Source of the DNA: Colletes latitarsis
Taxonomy: Eukaryota > Arthropoda > Insecta > Hymenoptera > Colletidae
NCBI RefSeq assembly: GCF_051014445.1
Contig: NC_135141.1
Coordinates: 26,869,422-26,933,421 of the forward strand
DNA length: 64,000 bases
Reading direction: 5' to 3'
Part shown: piece by piece, positions 1 through 14,500 of the stretch
How the letters are laid out: each line of letters opens with the position of its first letter
Numbering within the stretch: the stretch's first letter is position 1
Made by a program: the position numbers and the translations under genes
The notes under the pieces: model-generated
Databases searched by the model: none
What the model was told of the DNA's origin: nothing
What the model saw: only the letters and a program-made list of their open reading frames with translations

Positions 1-49
1 TTATCTCAACAGGAAGCTGAGGCAACGTGATCGCAGGAAGAGAACTTAC

Positions 50-1949
50 GTGCTGTCTAATGTCAAGCATTCGACTCCAGGCGCGAGCGCGATAGCATTG
101 GCGTGTCGACGATTGTCACCCTCGTCGTCGTACAGAGCCTTCTCCCCGAAGTATTGACCCCTGGAAAGGACCACCAGTTCCTCCTCGCCGTCGTGTTGGG
201 TGTCCTTCGTGATCCTGACGTTGCCTCCGCTGATTATGTAGAACTTGTCGCCCTTCTCTCCTTGCCTTACTATTTTAGTACCAGCAGGAAAGAATTCCTA
301 GAAGAAACGTATCTCCTCTTTGATGGTCGCAGGTTTTAAAAGAACATTTTACCAAGACCATTGGAATTTAGGGGACGTACCACGCGGATGAGGTCGCAAA
401 TCTTCGCGAGCAGGTGGTCTTTCGGCTCCGGTAGCTTCTGGAGAACGGAAACGCGTCGAAGGAACCGGACGTTGCCTTCTACCCTCTCCTGGGCGGTTCT
501 CATCATTATAGTGAGGAAGACGGATCGGTCGAGCACCCATACTTTCCCGAATTTTTTCACTGAAAATCGCAATCTCGATGCAGACCTTAATCGCGAATAA
601 ATTCGTTGCTTGGTCGTAACGCGATTTACCACTGATCGATCGTAGCCTCTTCGTGTTGTACAGCAAAGCGATCTCCCCGAAGGCGACGCCTGGTCCGAAA
701 CTTGACTGGAATTTGTTGCCCTGATAGATGTCGAACTCCCCCTCCGCCGAAACGTAAAGATGGGAGCCTGAAGTGTTTTCGATAGATCAGTGTTTAGATC
801 GTTGTTCGTTATCGGAACATGTATCGATTAGGCGTTACCTATATCGCCCTCTCGAATCACCAAAGTGCTCGCAGGTATTTGTTTCGGGTACATGGCGGAC
901 ACCAGGGCCTCCACTTGATTGTCCTCGAGGTTTCCAAGGAACTCGTTCTCCAAAATGGCTTTCTTGATCTGTCGTCTGCATCTGCACCGGAAAGAATCGT
1001 TTACAAATTCAATTGTATCGTCTATTGGTTGTTAGATTAGGATTATTTCTGTTTCAGAAATTACTTCGTATCCTTTTCGTAGACGGGGGTTGGGGCGGAG
1101 GGTGGCGTCGGGGTCCTGCCGATGACACCGCCCCTGGGATTGTGCGTGGGCTGATCAGAGTTTTCGGAGTTTTTGACATCTTCCTGATCGTTCTCGTGAT
1201 GAGTCGAAAGATGATTGTTGGCTTGTCGAGGCGGGGGAGGTGCTTTGCTTTTCCCGGTGGAGTTTAGGATTGGCTTGGCCCCATTGGTCACTGCGACGCC
1301 AGGTAATGATCGTATCTGCAAAAGACAGAATCTCGATATTCACTAATTGACGCTCCTCCATAAGGATTTAATTAACATACTCTTTTGTTTACGTATTAGA
1401 TATACTCAGTGAGATTTTTCCAGATGAAAGAATTATTAAACTGTTCGTACGCAATATTTAATAACTTCTCGTTTTCCTTAATGAGAGTTTAAGAAGTCAA
1501 TTTTATGCTAATTTCTTTAGTCGATTGCATGAATTATTGGAAAACGTTTCATTAGAATATTAGGTACACGTTGCATATGGTTTATGCATGACGGTGCACT
1601 GTTCCATTTCAGCCAAGCAAACAGATGGATAGGTCGCGCCTCCTTTTTACAGTTTTAATAAAAACAGTATTCTTTCAATTACTCACCACGCCATGAGTTA
1701 GATCCGGTTCCCCAGGCTGTTTGTAGCTCGTCACCACCGGGCTCTTCAAGTTTCCGTTCTGCAAGGGAACAAAATCCAACGATCACCCGAGCGTTCTTCG
1801 CTAAAAAATCGCATCTACGAAGAGAAATCGCTTACTATCCTCAATCCGATCACGCCGTTCGAATCTTCCGTGCCTGGCAGAGGGGTGAGTTTGATGCTAC
1901 CCCTCTGTCCCAGGATGCTTGGTCGCGGAAAGCACGAAAACATCATCAT
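50..1949 (-). CDS. cGMP-dependent protein kinase, N-terminal half (partial, runs off the left edge)
   Basis: Seven exons read in phase on the minus strand: 1836-1949, 1687-1758, 1065-1315, 839-975, 630-767, 381-559 and 50-297, all with GT-AG borders. They encode 379 residues plus two bases. Residues 1-146 are a poorly conserved, proline/asparagine-rich N-terminus. Cyclic-nucleotide-binding domain A spans about 158-272, with the phosphate-binding cassette FGEIALLYNTKR at about 221. It is followed by KVWVLDRSVFLTIMMRT, typical of PKG. Domain B starts near EFFPAGTKIVRQGEKGDKFY and contains FGEKALYDDEGDNRR. In this family cGMP binding releases the C-terminal Ser/Thr kinase domain, which lies left of base 1. 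The start is the first of three consecutive ATGs at 1949. The sequence is rather unlike the foraging kinase, so a Pkg21D-like or CG4839-like paralogue is more likely; no symbol is given. Bases 1-49 are intron. Confidence 0.9.
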
Positions 1950-4900
1950 ACTTTCCTCGTCCAGGGCATGTCGAAAGCACGGTCGTTTGACACCTGAAAC
2001 ACGCCGACGGAATCACCCTTTTATAATCACCGAATTGTCACGTATAGAAACTTTTTCTTATAGCCATGACGCGTTCCGTGAGCAGGACATTGACGCCTAC
2101 AAGTATCTAATAATATCGAAACACTTGTACAGATTAGAATAACGGTGTCGTTGGCTTCCAATACTTTATCGGTCGAAAAGTCGCAATTTTAATCGTTCCG
2201 TGCAATCTACGGTGCAATCGATGTTAATTTCACCTTTAACTCCGGTAACTATTTTTTCTCGTGGATCAACGACGCGTCGATCGAGGCCCGTTCGATCCGC
2301 TTCGCGCGCGACGACTCCAATATCTCCGCTGGTCGCGGCCCCGATCGCGATCGTCGTTAATTAAGATAAGAGGCGCGCTTATCGTTTGCACGGAGCGCGG
2401 TTTCGCGAACGGATTCTTTACGATTTATCGCGTCTCTTTAATTGCCCGCGAATAGTCGCAAATATTTGGCGGCGCGGACCGCGAGACGTGTAATTGCACG
2501 GATTACTTACGAGACGCTTCGACGCGAGGCTGAAACTGAACGACGGACGCTAGATCCCGGAGCGCGTGCACGCTTTATTTCCGTTCCTCCTCTTCGATCG
2601 AGGATCGTCGAAACGCCGCTGACGGAAGTCTCGCGGCGAGCACGCGGCACGCTCGACTCCTGGTCACATGCTTATGCTAATCACGTTCGATGCACGATAT
2701 AATGTTCGCTGACGTCACGGCATATTAGCACGTTCCCGCGACGGGAATATCCTCGCCGCTATCGAGGCTGAAAAATTTTCTCGGCGATCGTGATCGAATT
2801 TTTCGTACGCGAATCGTCGTTCAACTCGATCCGCCATGCTTGATTCGGGGAAGAAGCGACGAAATTGGGCGGAAAATCGAATGCACAGCTTTACTGCGTT
2901 ATTTATTTAACGATCGTGTGCTTAATAATAAGCTTTGGTATAGAAAGTCGATGACAGTTGATGTGATAAAGTAAAGGATGAGATATAGACTTCATTCATA
3001 GATCCAATAATTTCACTCTTTCCATATCATAGTTGATTACATGGACTAACGAAAATTACATATATTATTATTAACAAACAATTGCCGTAAAGTAGGTAAT
3101 TGTTTTCGTTATTATTTGTGTGTTTTTTCGCAACCTTGTGTGTTCCGTCTTCATTTTTAATATTATCTGTATGTACAACGACTGATAATGATAACGGAGT
3201 ATTACTAGAGTCCTTTTTTTAAAACTGCATACCAGTGTCGTTAGGAACGTTCAACGGGCTGTTTTCCTTTCGTTGTTACGGTGGAAAAGAAGATTGATGA
3301 ATGAAAATCGAGAACAGACTATTAATCGGGAAAGCGTGAATTAAAGCTAATTAAATGCCCGGCAGTAATAAAACGGAAAGATATTTCAATGTGATTTATG
3401 GAACGTAATATTTCGACGAAGCACGCGAACAGTTAAAGGTGAAGGTGATACGCGGTACTACTGTGGGTTTAATAAAAATAATGACGGTAGATACTAATCG
3501 AAATTTTATATTACTTATACAATGTCTATAACGAGTTGGTACAAGCCATTAAACATAATTTTTAAATTTACGTTTCGACACTCTGATTTTTTTCAAATTT
3601 TAATGGATTAAATTATACCTGCAAGAACACGTAAGGTATTAAGCAGTCCATTTTGCATGCCAACGTAACGAAGAATTAACAGGAACAGGGCTTTAAAACT
3701 TTGGAGCATTGAGAACAGTATACGAGCGGTTCCACAACGAAATTTTTATTTACCGTATAACTTATGGCCCGTTAGCGACAGCCACACACACGTACAGTAT
3801 AATCGTGAAACTTTAAACATGTTTTTTTCGGAACACTATTTTTAAAACTATGTACACGAAATGCAAAACATCGTTATCGATTTCATTTTCATTTACGGGC
3901 TTTCGAAAGTCTTAAATGCTGCATATCAACAAAATTGATTATAAATAAAGAATCTAGACCTCGAGTTTATAGGTGGTAACAGAATTTTTGTGTATATAAA
4001 GAGCGAAATAAAAAATTCTCGCGTTTCTTGGATTTCTTGGACGAGTCCGTTTCGAACGGTTCGATGTTCGAGCCAGTTCCTTTACGTAATTTCCTACGAT
4101 TATCTTCGAGTCGCTTGTCGTTGACGAACGGCGAAGTTAATGAAGGCTGTAGTCGATCTTATCGTGAACGGGGCGATATCGCGTTTTCTTCGTTCGTCTT
4201 CGTTCGACACGGTCGCGTTCGGCTGGCGGAAAAAATTTGCACGTTCGCGAAAAGCTATAGCCTCTCGCTTAAGTAACTCAAGAAGGAACGATAGGGAACG
4301 TGCATACGTATATGCAACACGAGGCGAAATTAATTGATACCTCCTCGTTTCGAAAGCTCGAATCCGATCGAGAGATAAAGTTTATCGATCGAAGACAGAA
4401 TCGTTAGAAATTTTATTTGTCAACGATTGAAAGAAACACGAAGAGATTCTCGAAGTGGCACCGAAGCCTCTTTACGCAGAACACGGTTGGTTTGTACGGT
4501 ATTAACAAAGCGATAACGATGTTTGATTAGTTATACGAGGAGGATCTACCCAAATGTTATTTACAACCTGTTTGTTGAGCAAGTTGCAGGTAAATCGAGC
4601 GGGTTCCTAGAAATCATTGTCCCGCGATAATCTTCTTCGTTATCCGGGAATATTTTTACCAGAATCAATTTTTGTTTGTAGAAATTATTTGTGAATTTCG
4701 AATGGGCGTGTCGCCTTCTTGAATCGTTCGTTGGCAAAGCGATACTTTTTAATTCTTTGGAGATTTAAAATACAAAGAACGAACACCACCATGGAACGAA
4801 AAATAATTTTCGCCCTTTGGACGTTTCGCCGTTAGTCTGATGCTCGATTACCAAGCGTGAAACAGCGATATTCTCTAAAATCGTTCGTTTCCGTTCGCGA

Positions 4901-7900
4901 TCGCATCTAACTGCGCCAGCGTTCGTTCGGAGGAACGTTTCCTGTCTCGTTAGAGGCTGGTAATTATGTCGAAGCTTGGCAATAATTGAAGCCGTCATCG
5001 CCGGGTAGCGTCGCGGCATATTTGTCGCCCGTTGCCTTTTCCTTTTCGTTTCTTTTTACATAATCGCGAGGATGTTACGTTTCGTAATTTTCGTTGCACA
5101 ACAGCGAGTGTCGCCGGTCGAACGCGGAGAACGACAGGTATGCGACGCAACGGACGCGATAAATTAACGAAGAAACGATAGCGATCTGTTCCTTTGGCCC
5201 ATTATCGCCGCGATGGCGGCTTCGATTACGGGGAGGGTAAGATCTATCGCGTTCGATAGTTGCTGCGCGCTACGCTGCTTAGTTCGGTTACGATCTATCG
5301 ACGCCATTTTCATCGATGTCGTTTACGGAGTTGGCATTTACGGATGACAAAATATCCATTTCGTAAGCTTCTGTGTACCTGTGTTTAAGTAAATCGTATT
5401 CGAGAAAGAAATGGAAATATTAATTATCCACAGAGGCCATCTTCTTGTACGATGGTACGATGGATTTTGATACGTGTAATTTGTTTCTCTTTTAAAATCG
5501 TGATATATAAATTTACTCACAAACGTTTAACACTCTGACACTCTAACGTATATCCATATGTTGTAATGATTGTATTTAAAAACAGTTGTCACATACTTGG
5601 TAGAACGAATCGAGTCTTGGTTGTATCCCAGCGAAACGATCTGGCGAATATTCTGTTCCTCGAACGTTAATTATGCACGGGACTCACCGAAATATAATGT
5701 ACGCGGTTTTGTTTTCCAGGAAACCGTCGAACGATTGGCAAAACGCGTTCCGCGTTAACGCGATTGGTAATTAGCATTCGCTTGAGACCGTTCACCGACG
5801 TTCGCGCGTATGTTTCGAAACCAATTGTACTCCATTAAAAAAACATTGTTGTAACATCGTTTTAAGTGGCCTTTAGTCACCGTCGTCGTTTAATCAGCTG
5901 CGACTCGCAAGTGTAATTAGCTCAAGCGTAATAGACGACCACGTGGTCGGCTGTTAGACGTCACCCGCGAAACGGATTCCATTGGCTGAACGTACACCGT
6001 CTATTTTTAGGCCCTGCTAATATTTTCGTTTCGTTATCGCGTTTAATTTCCTTTTAAATTGCCCCGTTTACCTTGATTGCTTTATCGCGGTCGAATTTAC
6101 CGGGCTTCGCTCGACGATCGTCGTCCACGGTTTACGCGTTGAAGCACGAAACTTCGCGATCATAAATTGTTTCGTGCCAGCCGTGTCAATATTTTCGTTT
6201 CTTTAGTCGTTTCGCGGATCGTCTGAGTTTTGCTTTAACTCGTTAATTTCGCAACGTGATCCAACCTAACCGCGGAACGTTCAAAGCGATATCTATTATA
6301 GATCGACGTTCTCTCGTCGAAATATAATTGCAACGCATTATCGGCACGATTTTATCTCACGACGAATGTCGTTTCCGTTGATCGATTAGATACAAGCGAT
6401 AAATCGCCAGTGCATACGGGAAGCATTAACGAAGCATAACGTTTCGTTTCTTCGTTATTATTGATGCTTCTTGTACAGTACGCCGTGATTCACGGCCGAC
6501 AAAATGTTTAAACTAACAGATTTTTAAACTTACAGATCGACGGACGCTGGGATCCTTCGATAACACTAGAAATACGCGGATAAATCTATTCTGGCGTGGA
6601 TCGAACACTGCGTGAGGAGATGCAATTTTTGGGTGATGGACGATATCAGCTGCACTCGCTGAATTTACGTGTGAAACTGATGTCTCAGGTTCGACAAAGA
6701 CGCAGGAATCTTATCTAGCCGATAACAAAGAGACGCAGTGTCAACAGGCAGGTACACGCACGGTCGTCTTATCTAATGAGTCCTACTCTCGTCTCGTTAA
6801 ATAGGTCGGTGGATCTGCTTTTGAGTAATTATTTAAATTGCATCGAGAAATGCCCGGTTTTCGAAACTGTTTCATGTTTTGAAACGTTGCGGTTCGAGAT
6901 CTACGTGGAACAGATATCGCGATCGCGGCCAAGAATATATTATTTTGCATTAATAATCCACGAGTCTTTCAAGGCTTTCCCGCATTCTGGTATCGTGGAA
7001 GTGCCAAGAGAAAAAATCGACCTCGAAGTACTGACTTCGCTCGGTTTCCTTTCGTTACCGAGCGATCCTTGACAAAGCTGATTTTGTGTTTACGTTAAAG
7101 GCTTAACGAGCTTCTCGAATCACGAACACCGTTTTCCAATCACGTTCGATCGATCTTTCACAGCATTTCATCGATAGGCTTCTTTGATCGAGCGTGCATC
7201 AGCGATCATTACAAATACTCGACGTTCAATTTAAATCGATACAAAAGAATCAGAATCGAGAAATCGTTCATAATACATAATCAGCGTTAGATCGTTATCG
7301 ATCGATCATTGATTCACGTTGCGATACGAAGACAACGATGGCCGACCGGTTTTCCTAGTTTCTATTTTCTTATCTTCGGAACACTAGTCCTCTTATCGTT
7401 AAGCCGCTTTTCTTTGTTTTACAACGAATCTGACAGCCTCTCTTTATCGCGACGAAGCACCTGTTTCCACGAACACGCCGTTTTTCATCGTTTACTTATT
7501 TTCCGACCTAGATACAACAGCTAAGCAATGGGACAGATTTTCTATAATATCTTAAGAGAAGGATGGAATTTCACATGGTCCAGATTATCTCGAGTATATA
7601 CAGATTATAAAATTACGAACTCTAAAATATTGTGTGCACGTTATCGTCGAGTTCGAAGAAGACAAAAAGAAAGATATAATCGTTAAACAGCTCGTAACAA
7701 CTTCGCTCTTCGTAGACGTAATAAAAATTACGATTACCTGGCTACCTCGTGAATCAGCGACCAAGTAAAAACGTTCGCGCTCCAGTTCCTGCGTGTCGCA
7801 AGGAGTCGCGTCTCCGCGAGCAACATTGCAATTGAACAGTATACATTTCATGTAACTAACCGAGTAATCGTAGTTTTTTATCCAATCTCATCCGGAGATC

Positions 7901-10449
7901 GCGCGCATCCTGCCTTTTTACGGATCCATAATGATCTCGAAGAAAAATACTTTTCCCTTTCACTGTAATCTTTTCTAGATTAATCGTCAAGTTCTATCTG
8001 TCACCGTGAAAGCTATCATTATCTAACAAAATATATTTATCGTAGTTAATCCATAGCTAACATACTCTATTAACAGCACGTTTTTAAATGTATTCATTAA
8101 AATATATTAAATGTTTTAAGAGGCCATTAGATTTTTACACGTTGAGAACGCGAACAAACAGTGAGGTACAAAAAGTTTGATTGCAATTCTCGTAAAGCAA
8201 TCGATTTAGAATTAAAATAAAAGACGGACGTCCGTTATCGTTCGCCGGAAGTACTTACGTTCCAAGGTGTCTTGTAACTCCTGAAACGGTCTTCGTCGAT
8301 TCACAAAAGTTCGCTTTCGAGATTCATTGTCCGTATCAATGGTTCACGATTACGCGTACGGCTGATAGATGGTAGCAATTCGGAGTCAACGAGGCGCTTT
8401 CATTTTTTTTTTTTTTTTTTAACGCGCGTTTTCTTGCGCAGCTAGGAGGAGGCACCGAGAGGTGAAAGCGTAGCTCGGTGTCATTGAAGTCGAACCGTCG
8501 ACGAAATAGGCAGGAAGTCGAAGGTCTGAGCGTACGTCGACATCCTGCAGAAGGATCGAAACGGATTCGGATCCGTGGATTCGATGGACTTTCGATCGCG
8601 AACGCCGCGCGTCTGATCGACAGGCAGGTCTCGAAGCCACTAGCAGAAAAACACGCGCACGTTTTCCATCGTTGCGTGTGATACAACGTGTGTGGGGGTA
8701 TTGGTAATTATTATCGTTTGACACTTTATCCGTCGCGATACGTTTACCGACGTATCGGTTGGGGGAAAGTTGCCTAAATCGTACCGCGAAAATTCGCAAG
8801 AAGTTATTTCAATCGTAGAAATTTTATCTAAATCGAGATGGGGCAGCACTTTCTAATAGATGAGAAATAAAATGATTTATTTGCAAGGTTCGTTCGACCA
8901 AAGTGAAATTACTTTATTCCTAGCTGCTGGTATTCTCGACGAAGGCTTTTGTTCTTTGAGAAAGTGCACGATGCTGTTGGGAATAATTAATACTCGCTGT
9001 GTGATCCAGTTTGTATATTTAAGAAGTTATGTCACCTTAGCCGTGACATTTCTGATCGAAATGAGTTTTATTTCCACGAATCAAATGTATAAACAGCCTT
9101 TAAGAAATATTTTCAATATTTACATTAGATAATCTTATGTTATGTCACAGGCAATGCTTCGAAAAATGATTCACCTTCGAGAAGATCGGATGTTTCTCAG
9201 ATTGTACGCGTAGTTTCTCTGATCGATTAATTAGATTGACGCGCGATGCGATAAGAAAAACATGCCTTTTCTGCGTGCACTCTCGAAATACGAAAGATGC
9301 CCTCAAGCCATCGATATTCTTGAGATAATATAAAAATAGAAGAAACATTGATAAAATACCATTTCAGTGTTGCAACGGTTATGAAAGAAAAGAACTACTT
9401 TCTTTTCTAATCTTTTAATTTTATCTTTAATTGATGTCGACTGGTCAAGTAGATCTTTAGAGACCGTGCACGTAAATCGCGTTAATGTCTTTCGTGAAGC
9501 ACCTTACAAGGCAAACTATAAATTGCTCTTTCGCCAGAGGAGTAATTAAATTGCACACTAATAAACTGAGTTCGTAATTCACGAACGCATAATATTATTT
9601 CTTATGGATGTTTTATTGCGAGAAATGAGTCTGTTTCATTAGTAACGATGATGGTTTACGATCATACTGGAACGGCATAAAATGCCTCGTGGTGATTTTA
9701 ATCAAAATAACGATGGCTTAAAATATCTATAGCACGCAGAACATGGAATATCGTTTGTCAATCTTTCATCTGTACTTTCGTCAGTTATTTCGTACATTTA
9801 CCATTAGATCGTGATTATATTCCAACGACAAAGAACTTGGAGAGACACAATTTAGGCGACCAGTACACATTAAGTAACCACGTAATTATCTACGATCGAT
9901 ACGATCGCCAAAACAGTTTGCTAATGGACTATTCCATTGGATTATCTTTCATTAGATTATCAAGCAGATTGCTAAGCTATACTTCCACGATAAGAGCGTA
10001 CTTTTTCGAGTAGGTTTCGCGGTTACTAATAGGATCGTTCTTCGTTCCTCGCGTTCTTCGAAAGTTAATCCAGAGATGGGAGAAAGTCTTATCTAGATAA
10101 ATATTTCGAACAACAAACAGAAGGTGTATAGATTAAAGTCGCAGACAATATTAAAAACCATGTTCTTTATTAAAATATATTCTTTATTATATTGAAATAT
10201 CAGAATACTTCATTCGTATATAAAAAATATAGTCGTGTAACGATTATTATAATAAATTACGTTAAGAATGACGAATTACATTCCTAAAATTATGTGTTGC
10301 ACACGATCAGGGCGATTAACAATTCGGTTTCTTAAAAAGGGGTGAAAAAATTTGAAGAAATACATGCATGGAGATCGATCAACGACCCTCTTGATACACC
10401 TACAATATACAAAAATAATTCAACGACTCGTATTGGTGTGTATTACACA
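1950..10449. other. Non-coding region upstream of the cGMP-kinase gene and downstream of Sur
   Basis: No exon with matching splice sites and coding character was found in these 8.5 kb. Open frames are short and overlap on both strands, as expected by chance. The region should hold the promoter and any 5' untranslated exons of the cGMP kinase, but no promoter element could be located with confidence. A T-run lies near 8402-8420. Confidence 0.5.
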
Positions 10450-10455
10450 TTTATT
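10450..10455 (-). promoter_or_regulatory. Polyadenylation signal AATAAA for Sur
   Basis: The plus strand reads TTTATT, which is AATAAA on the minus strand, about 60 bases after the Sur stop codon at 10514. It is the nearest canonical signal downstream of the stop. Another occurs near 10166. Confidence 0.5.
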
Positions 10456-10513
10456 TTCGTTATCAAAAATAAATCGCACAATCGATCCGAAAGGTAGCTA
10501 TCCGTAGTCTTCT

Positions 10514-11573
10514 TCAGCAATCCCTTTTTTTTTTCGAATCAGTTCTAGGAACATTCTGCTCGGTGGATTTCAGCATATTCGCGAAAAATCCAGCTTGTCG
10601 CCTCGTCAGATCCATCGGGGAGCCATCCTCGACGATCGTACCCTCGTGAAAGACGATTACTCGATCGCAATCCAATAACGTTGCCGCTCGATGCTGCAAA
10701 ATAATCGTAAAACGAACGATATTTTCTCCTCGGAGACGAATGCAGAACGCATTAAGGTAATCGACGCGTAGTTACCGCGATAGCAATCACAGTTCTGTTC
10801 TCGAAAGCGGTCGAAACTGCTTTCAAGAGGGACTTTTCGGTGGCCGCGTCGAGAGCGCTGGTTGCTTCGTCGAGGACGACGATCGAGGACTTCCGGAGGA
10901 TCGCGCGCGCCATGCAGAGCAGCTGAAGTTGCCCCGACGAGAAATTTTCACCCCCCTCGCGCACTTCGAAATCTGTTTACCCCAAGAATCATATATATTA
11001 AATATTTCGTTGATCTAAAAGATTTACTCACCGAGTCCCTCGGTATGCGAAGCCACAACGTCCTTGATCTGCGCCACTTCCAAAGCGTCCCAGAGTTCTC
11101 GATCCTCGTGCTCCGAAAGGGGATCCAAATTTTCTCTGAAAACGTCGATGACAGTGCACGTTTACCCACCTCAAACACTTGGCCAAACGTTACACAGAGT
11201 TGGCAAACTCGCCACGAACTCGGAAGTTCCCGAACGCGTCGGTTAATTAGAATTTACCTAACAGTGCCACTGAACATGATCACGTCCTGAGGAATCGCCG
11301 AGAGCCTCGAGCGCAGCACGGTCAAAGAAATCTGATTAACGTTTACGCCATCGATCAGAATACGTCCCTGAGTGATCTCCAGCAGTCGAAAAAGCGCCAT
11401 CACCGTGGAAGACTTTCCACTTCCGGTTCTCCCGCAAATACCGATCTTTTGGCCCGCTGGAATGCTCAGGCACAGATTCGAGATAACCGGTTCCCTTTGC
11501 GAATCGTGTCGCAGAGAAACATTCTCGAAGGTGATCTGGCCTCTCCTGGGCCAATCGTCCGGGACCTGGAAGC
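10514..11573 (-). other. Sur: Sur exons 25-28: second nucleotide-binding domain and C-terminus
   Basis: Exons 11258-11573, 11032-11135, 10776-10972 and 10514-10693. The domain opens with FQVPDDWPRRGQITFENVSL. Walker A is GRTGSGKSS, the Q-loop SAIPQDVIMFSGTVR, the signature NFSSGQLQLL, and Walker B with D-loop VVLDEATSALD, which has the catalytic Glu. The H-loop His is the first residue of exon 28. The protein ends KKKRDC. This is the hydrolytically competent site expected for SUR proteins. Confidence 0.93.
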
Positions 11574-14500
11574 CTGGAAAAGGTGCACCAGGTGTCGTTG
11601 GTACAGAAACATCGATCAATCTTTTCAGAAACTTTTCGTTTACCCTCTTGTTGATAGTTTTCTGTAGGGGCGTATCTGTACGCGGAAATTCGCGCCACGC
11701 TGCCCATGTACATTTCGATCTCCGCGGTGAATTTCACCACCCAATTTAAGTAGATCGGCACCAGGAGGGTGTAATTAATCGCGAGACCAACCAGAGCTGG
11801 GGTCACGCGACTCGGGTACAGTTCGGCGGAAATTAACGCTGCAAACGTTGCCGTGACCACGATTACTGCGCCTAGGTAGTCCTAAAAATTGTCCGTCATA
11901 AGGCTATGTTCGAGACGAGATTAATTGACCACTCAAGATTACGCGAGCTGGAACTAGTTATTTTAAAAACGCTGCGTTTGACTTCATTTTTATTACAGAT
12001 GGGTTCCCCACGTTCGGATTCATCATCGATCAAAGTCGGGACAGCTCGAGGAGTATCGAGGAGTGTGGGAGGCTGTGGGTCTCCGGATTCCTTCAGTCGG
12101 TCGGGAACCAGAGTGGGGATATGTAACGTATTGGGAACAGCCTGTCAGTGGCTTTGAGCGGCCAATCAATTTTATTGAGACCTGACGGTGATTCGGGAAG
12201 TATACTTTACCAGCGCGATCCCCAGCCATCGACTGCTCGCGTTCAGAAGCAGAAATGCGTTCGTGTTGGTGTCCAGACAGACCATCGCCTGCTCCACGAA
12301 GCGGTTTTCCTGTTTCGACGCTCTCAAGGTTGCTAGGCCGCAGAGGGTCTCGCAGAAGTGCGTGGCGATGGGCCATCGAGTGCTGAAATCGTGGTAAGTG
12401 GAAACCCAATTATTCTTATCTTATTTGTAATTTAAGGTAGGCTATACTAAAAAATAATTGCACACCTGCCGTCCAATCTTTGCAAATGTCTCGCGTTTCG
12501 TCTGTAATATCTTTGGACCAGGTAATAGGCACCACACGTTGGCAGAGCAGCGACGAGGAACCATGGTGATATAATTACGTTCACTATGATCGCGGATCCG
12601 CACAGCAGAACGAAGAACGTCAATCTTTGGATGGACGTCGATATTTTCTTTGGAATATAAAAATTGTATGTTATCCCTCTATCGTAAACTAGATATTTGT
12701 TCGTTTATCGGTCAGTCACTAACTTTGTCGATGACACCCATGTCGGCGCTGAATCTGTTCAAAATTTTACCAACGGGATCGTGCTCGAAAAAAGACATCG
12801 GTACTCTCAGTAGCCTAGAAATAGCTTCTTCGTGTAACTTTCTCCTCGCTCTGGCCCCCGTCCATTGTCCCACGACGTTGCATACGAAAGATAGAAGTAT
12901 GGAGCCCATGGAAAGGGTTATGTAGACCTTGAAGTAGAACAGCGTCTGAAACGAAGCACAACGATGTGCTTTAGAACTTAGTTGAACTAATATCGCAATA
13001 TCGATTAAATGGTCTCGTCGATTATGTATTATCGAAGAATGTAAACAGTCATCAGGATTACATCTTGGTCTTCCTGGCCGAAATTCTCGTTGTCCTGATC
13101 CGTCCATCGACTCAGCCAAAGGTCCGTGTAAACTCGAAGGATCTGACAGAAAACTGCAACCCCTATGTAAATTAATCCTGGTATCCAACCAGCAGCTTTC
13201 GTGTAGTCCATGCAAATAGTTCTCGTGACTACTCCGCTTCTGTCCTCGTAAGAATCTTCGTGCTCCTCCGCGTCATAAATTTCTGCAACAAGTTTCCAAT
13301 ATATTTCTGCCTACCCTTTGAGGCTGATTCGATCGTCAACTAACTCCTTTTTTGTTCGTCGAATTCGTCGGTTTCCCTGGAGTCCTTCGACAGCAATCGT
13401 TTGATCGGGAAATGGTCATGTTCTAAATTTTGGTTGACCCTAATGCACAGTTTATTCGGTAATGTTTACTCAATTCTTTTTACCACAAAATAAAGTAAGA
13501 TCGTTATAACTGTTCATACTTCTTGACACTGTAATGAACTTGTCTGTTGGAACTGGATGGTATCAATCTACGCAGGACACTTTTTTCCCTGTTGGACGAC
13601 GTCTCGTCAGGGTGTACATTGGCAATTCTGTGAATTATAACAAAAATTATTAAAAAATATTCTGTTCCATAATAAGAGCGACCAACCTGCCAGAAAATAT
13701 TTGTCTCAAAACGTTGCTCGGCTGTCCATTGTCGAAAGTATTGTTCCTTTTCCTGGAAAAGTAGAATATTTAATGATCGATAGAAAATTCACGGTTCCGT
13801 AAATTAAATTCTAAATTACCTAGAAACTACGTGTTGACTCTCGAGGATAGTCGGAGTGCTGTTCTGTCTAAGAACGAGGGGTGGTTGTCTTCGAGGTTGA
13901 AGGCTGCTGGACCTAACAGCGTTTGCATGAGATTTGCACGGTTTTTTCGCGATGTTCCACTCCTCCGTGGGCAGTGGAAGATCCGTGAGATCGGGGGCCA
14001 GGTATCTCGATCCGGAAAGAGTGCCTCGTCGCATTCTCAACGGCACGAAGACAGGTGGATTCTAGCGAAGTAGGATTATTCAAAGTCTGAACAAACCATC
14101 GGTCGTTAAACGGAAACAGATCATCAATTACGGCCAAGGCAATCGCCTGTTGGATCAAGATTTGCAACTTTGGTTATAGTTCGGGCTCTATCGATTTAAC
14201 CGTACGGCGGTAGCCATTTCCAGTAATTGGATTCACGGGAGGAAACATTTGTCACTTGGATAACATAATCGCGCATAGAACTGTAACTTCATATTACGAA
14301 CAACGATTCTGAACCGCGTTTGGAGCTTCAAACACGGAAATAACGTACTCCGTTTCTACAGAATGAAAAGAGAAATCACGCGAGGCGGTCAAGTTGAAGA
14401 AAGATCTTACTACGTGAGCATCCTGATCGGTGATCCACGATCCGTCACTGGTCTGCTTGTTCCTCACGTTAATACTGATCCTAGATATCAGTCTAACCAG

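Noticed and set aside
11336..11643. Apparent frameshift in Sur between TMD2 and NBD2
   Set aside because: A 70-nt GT-AG intron at 11574-11643 explains it and restores the conserved sequence in phase.
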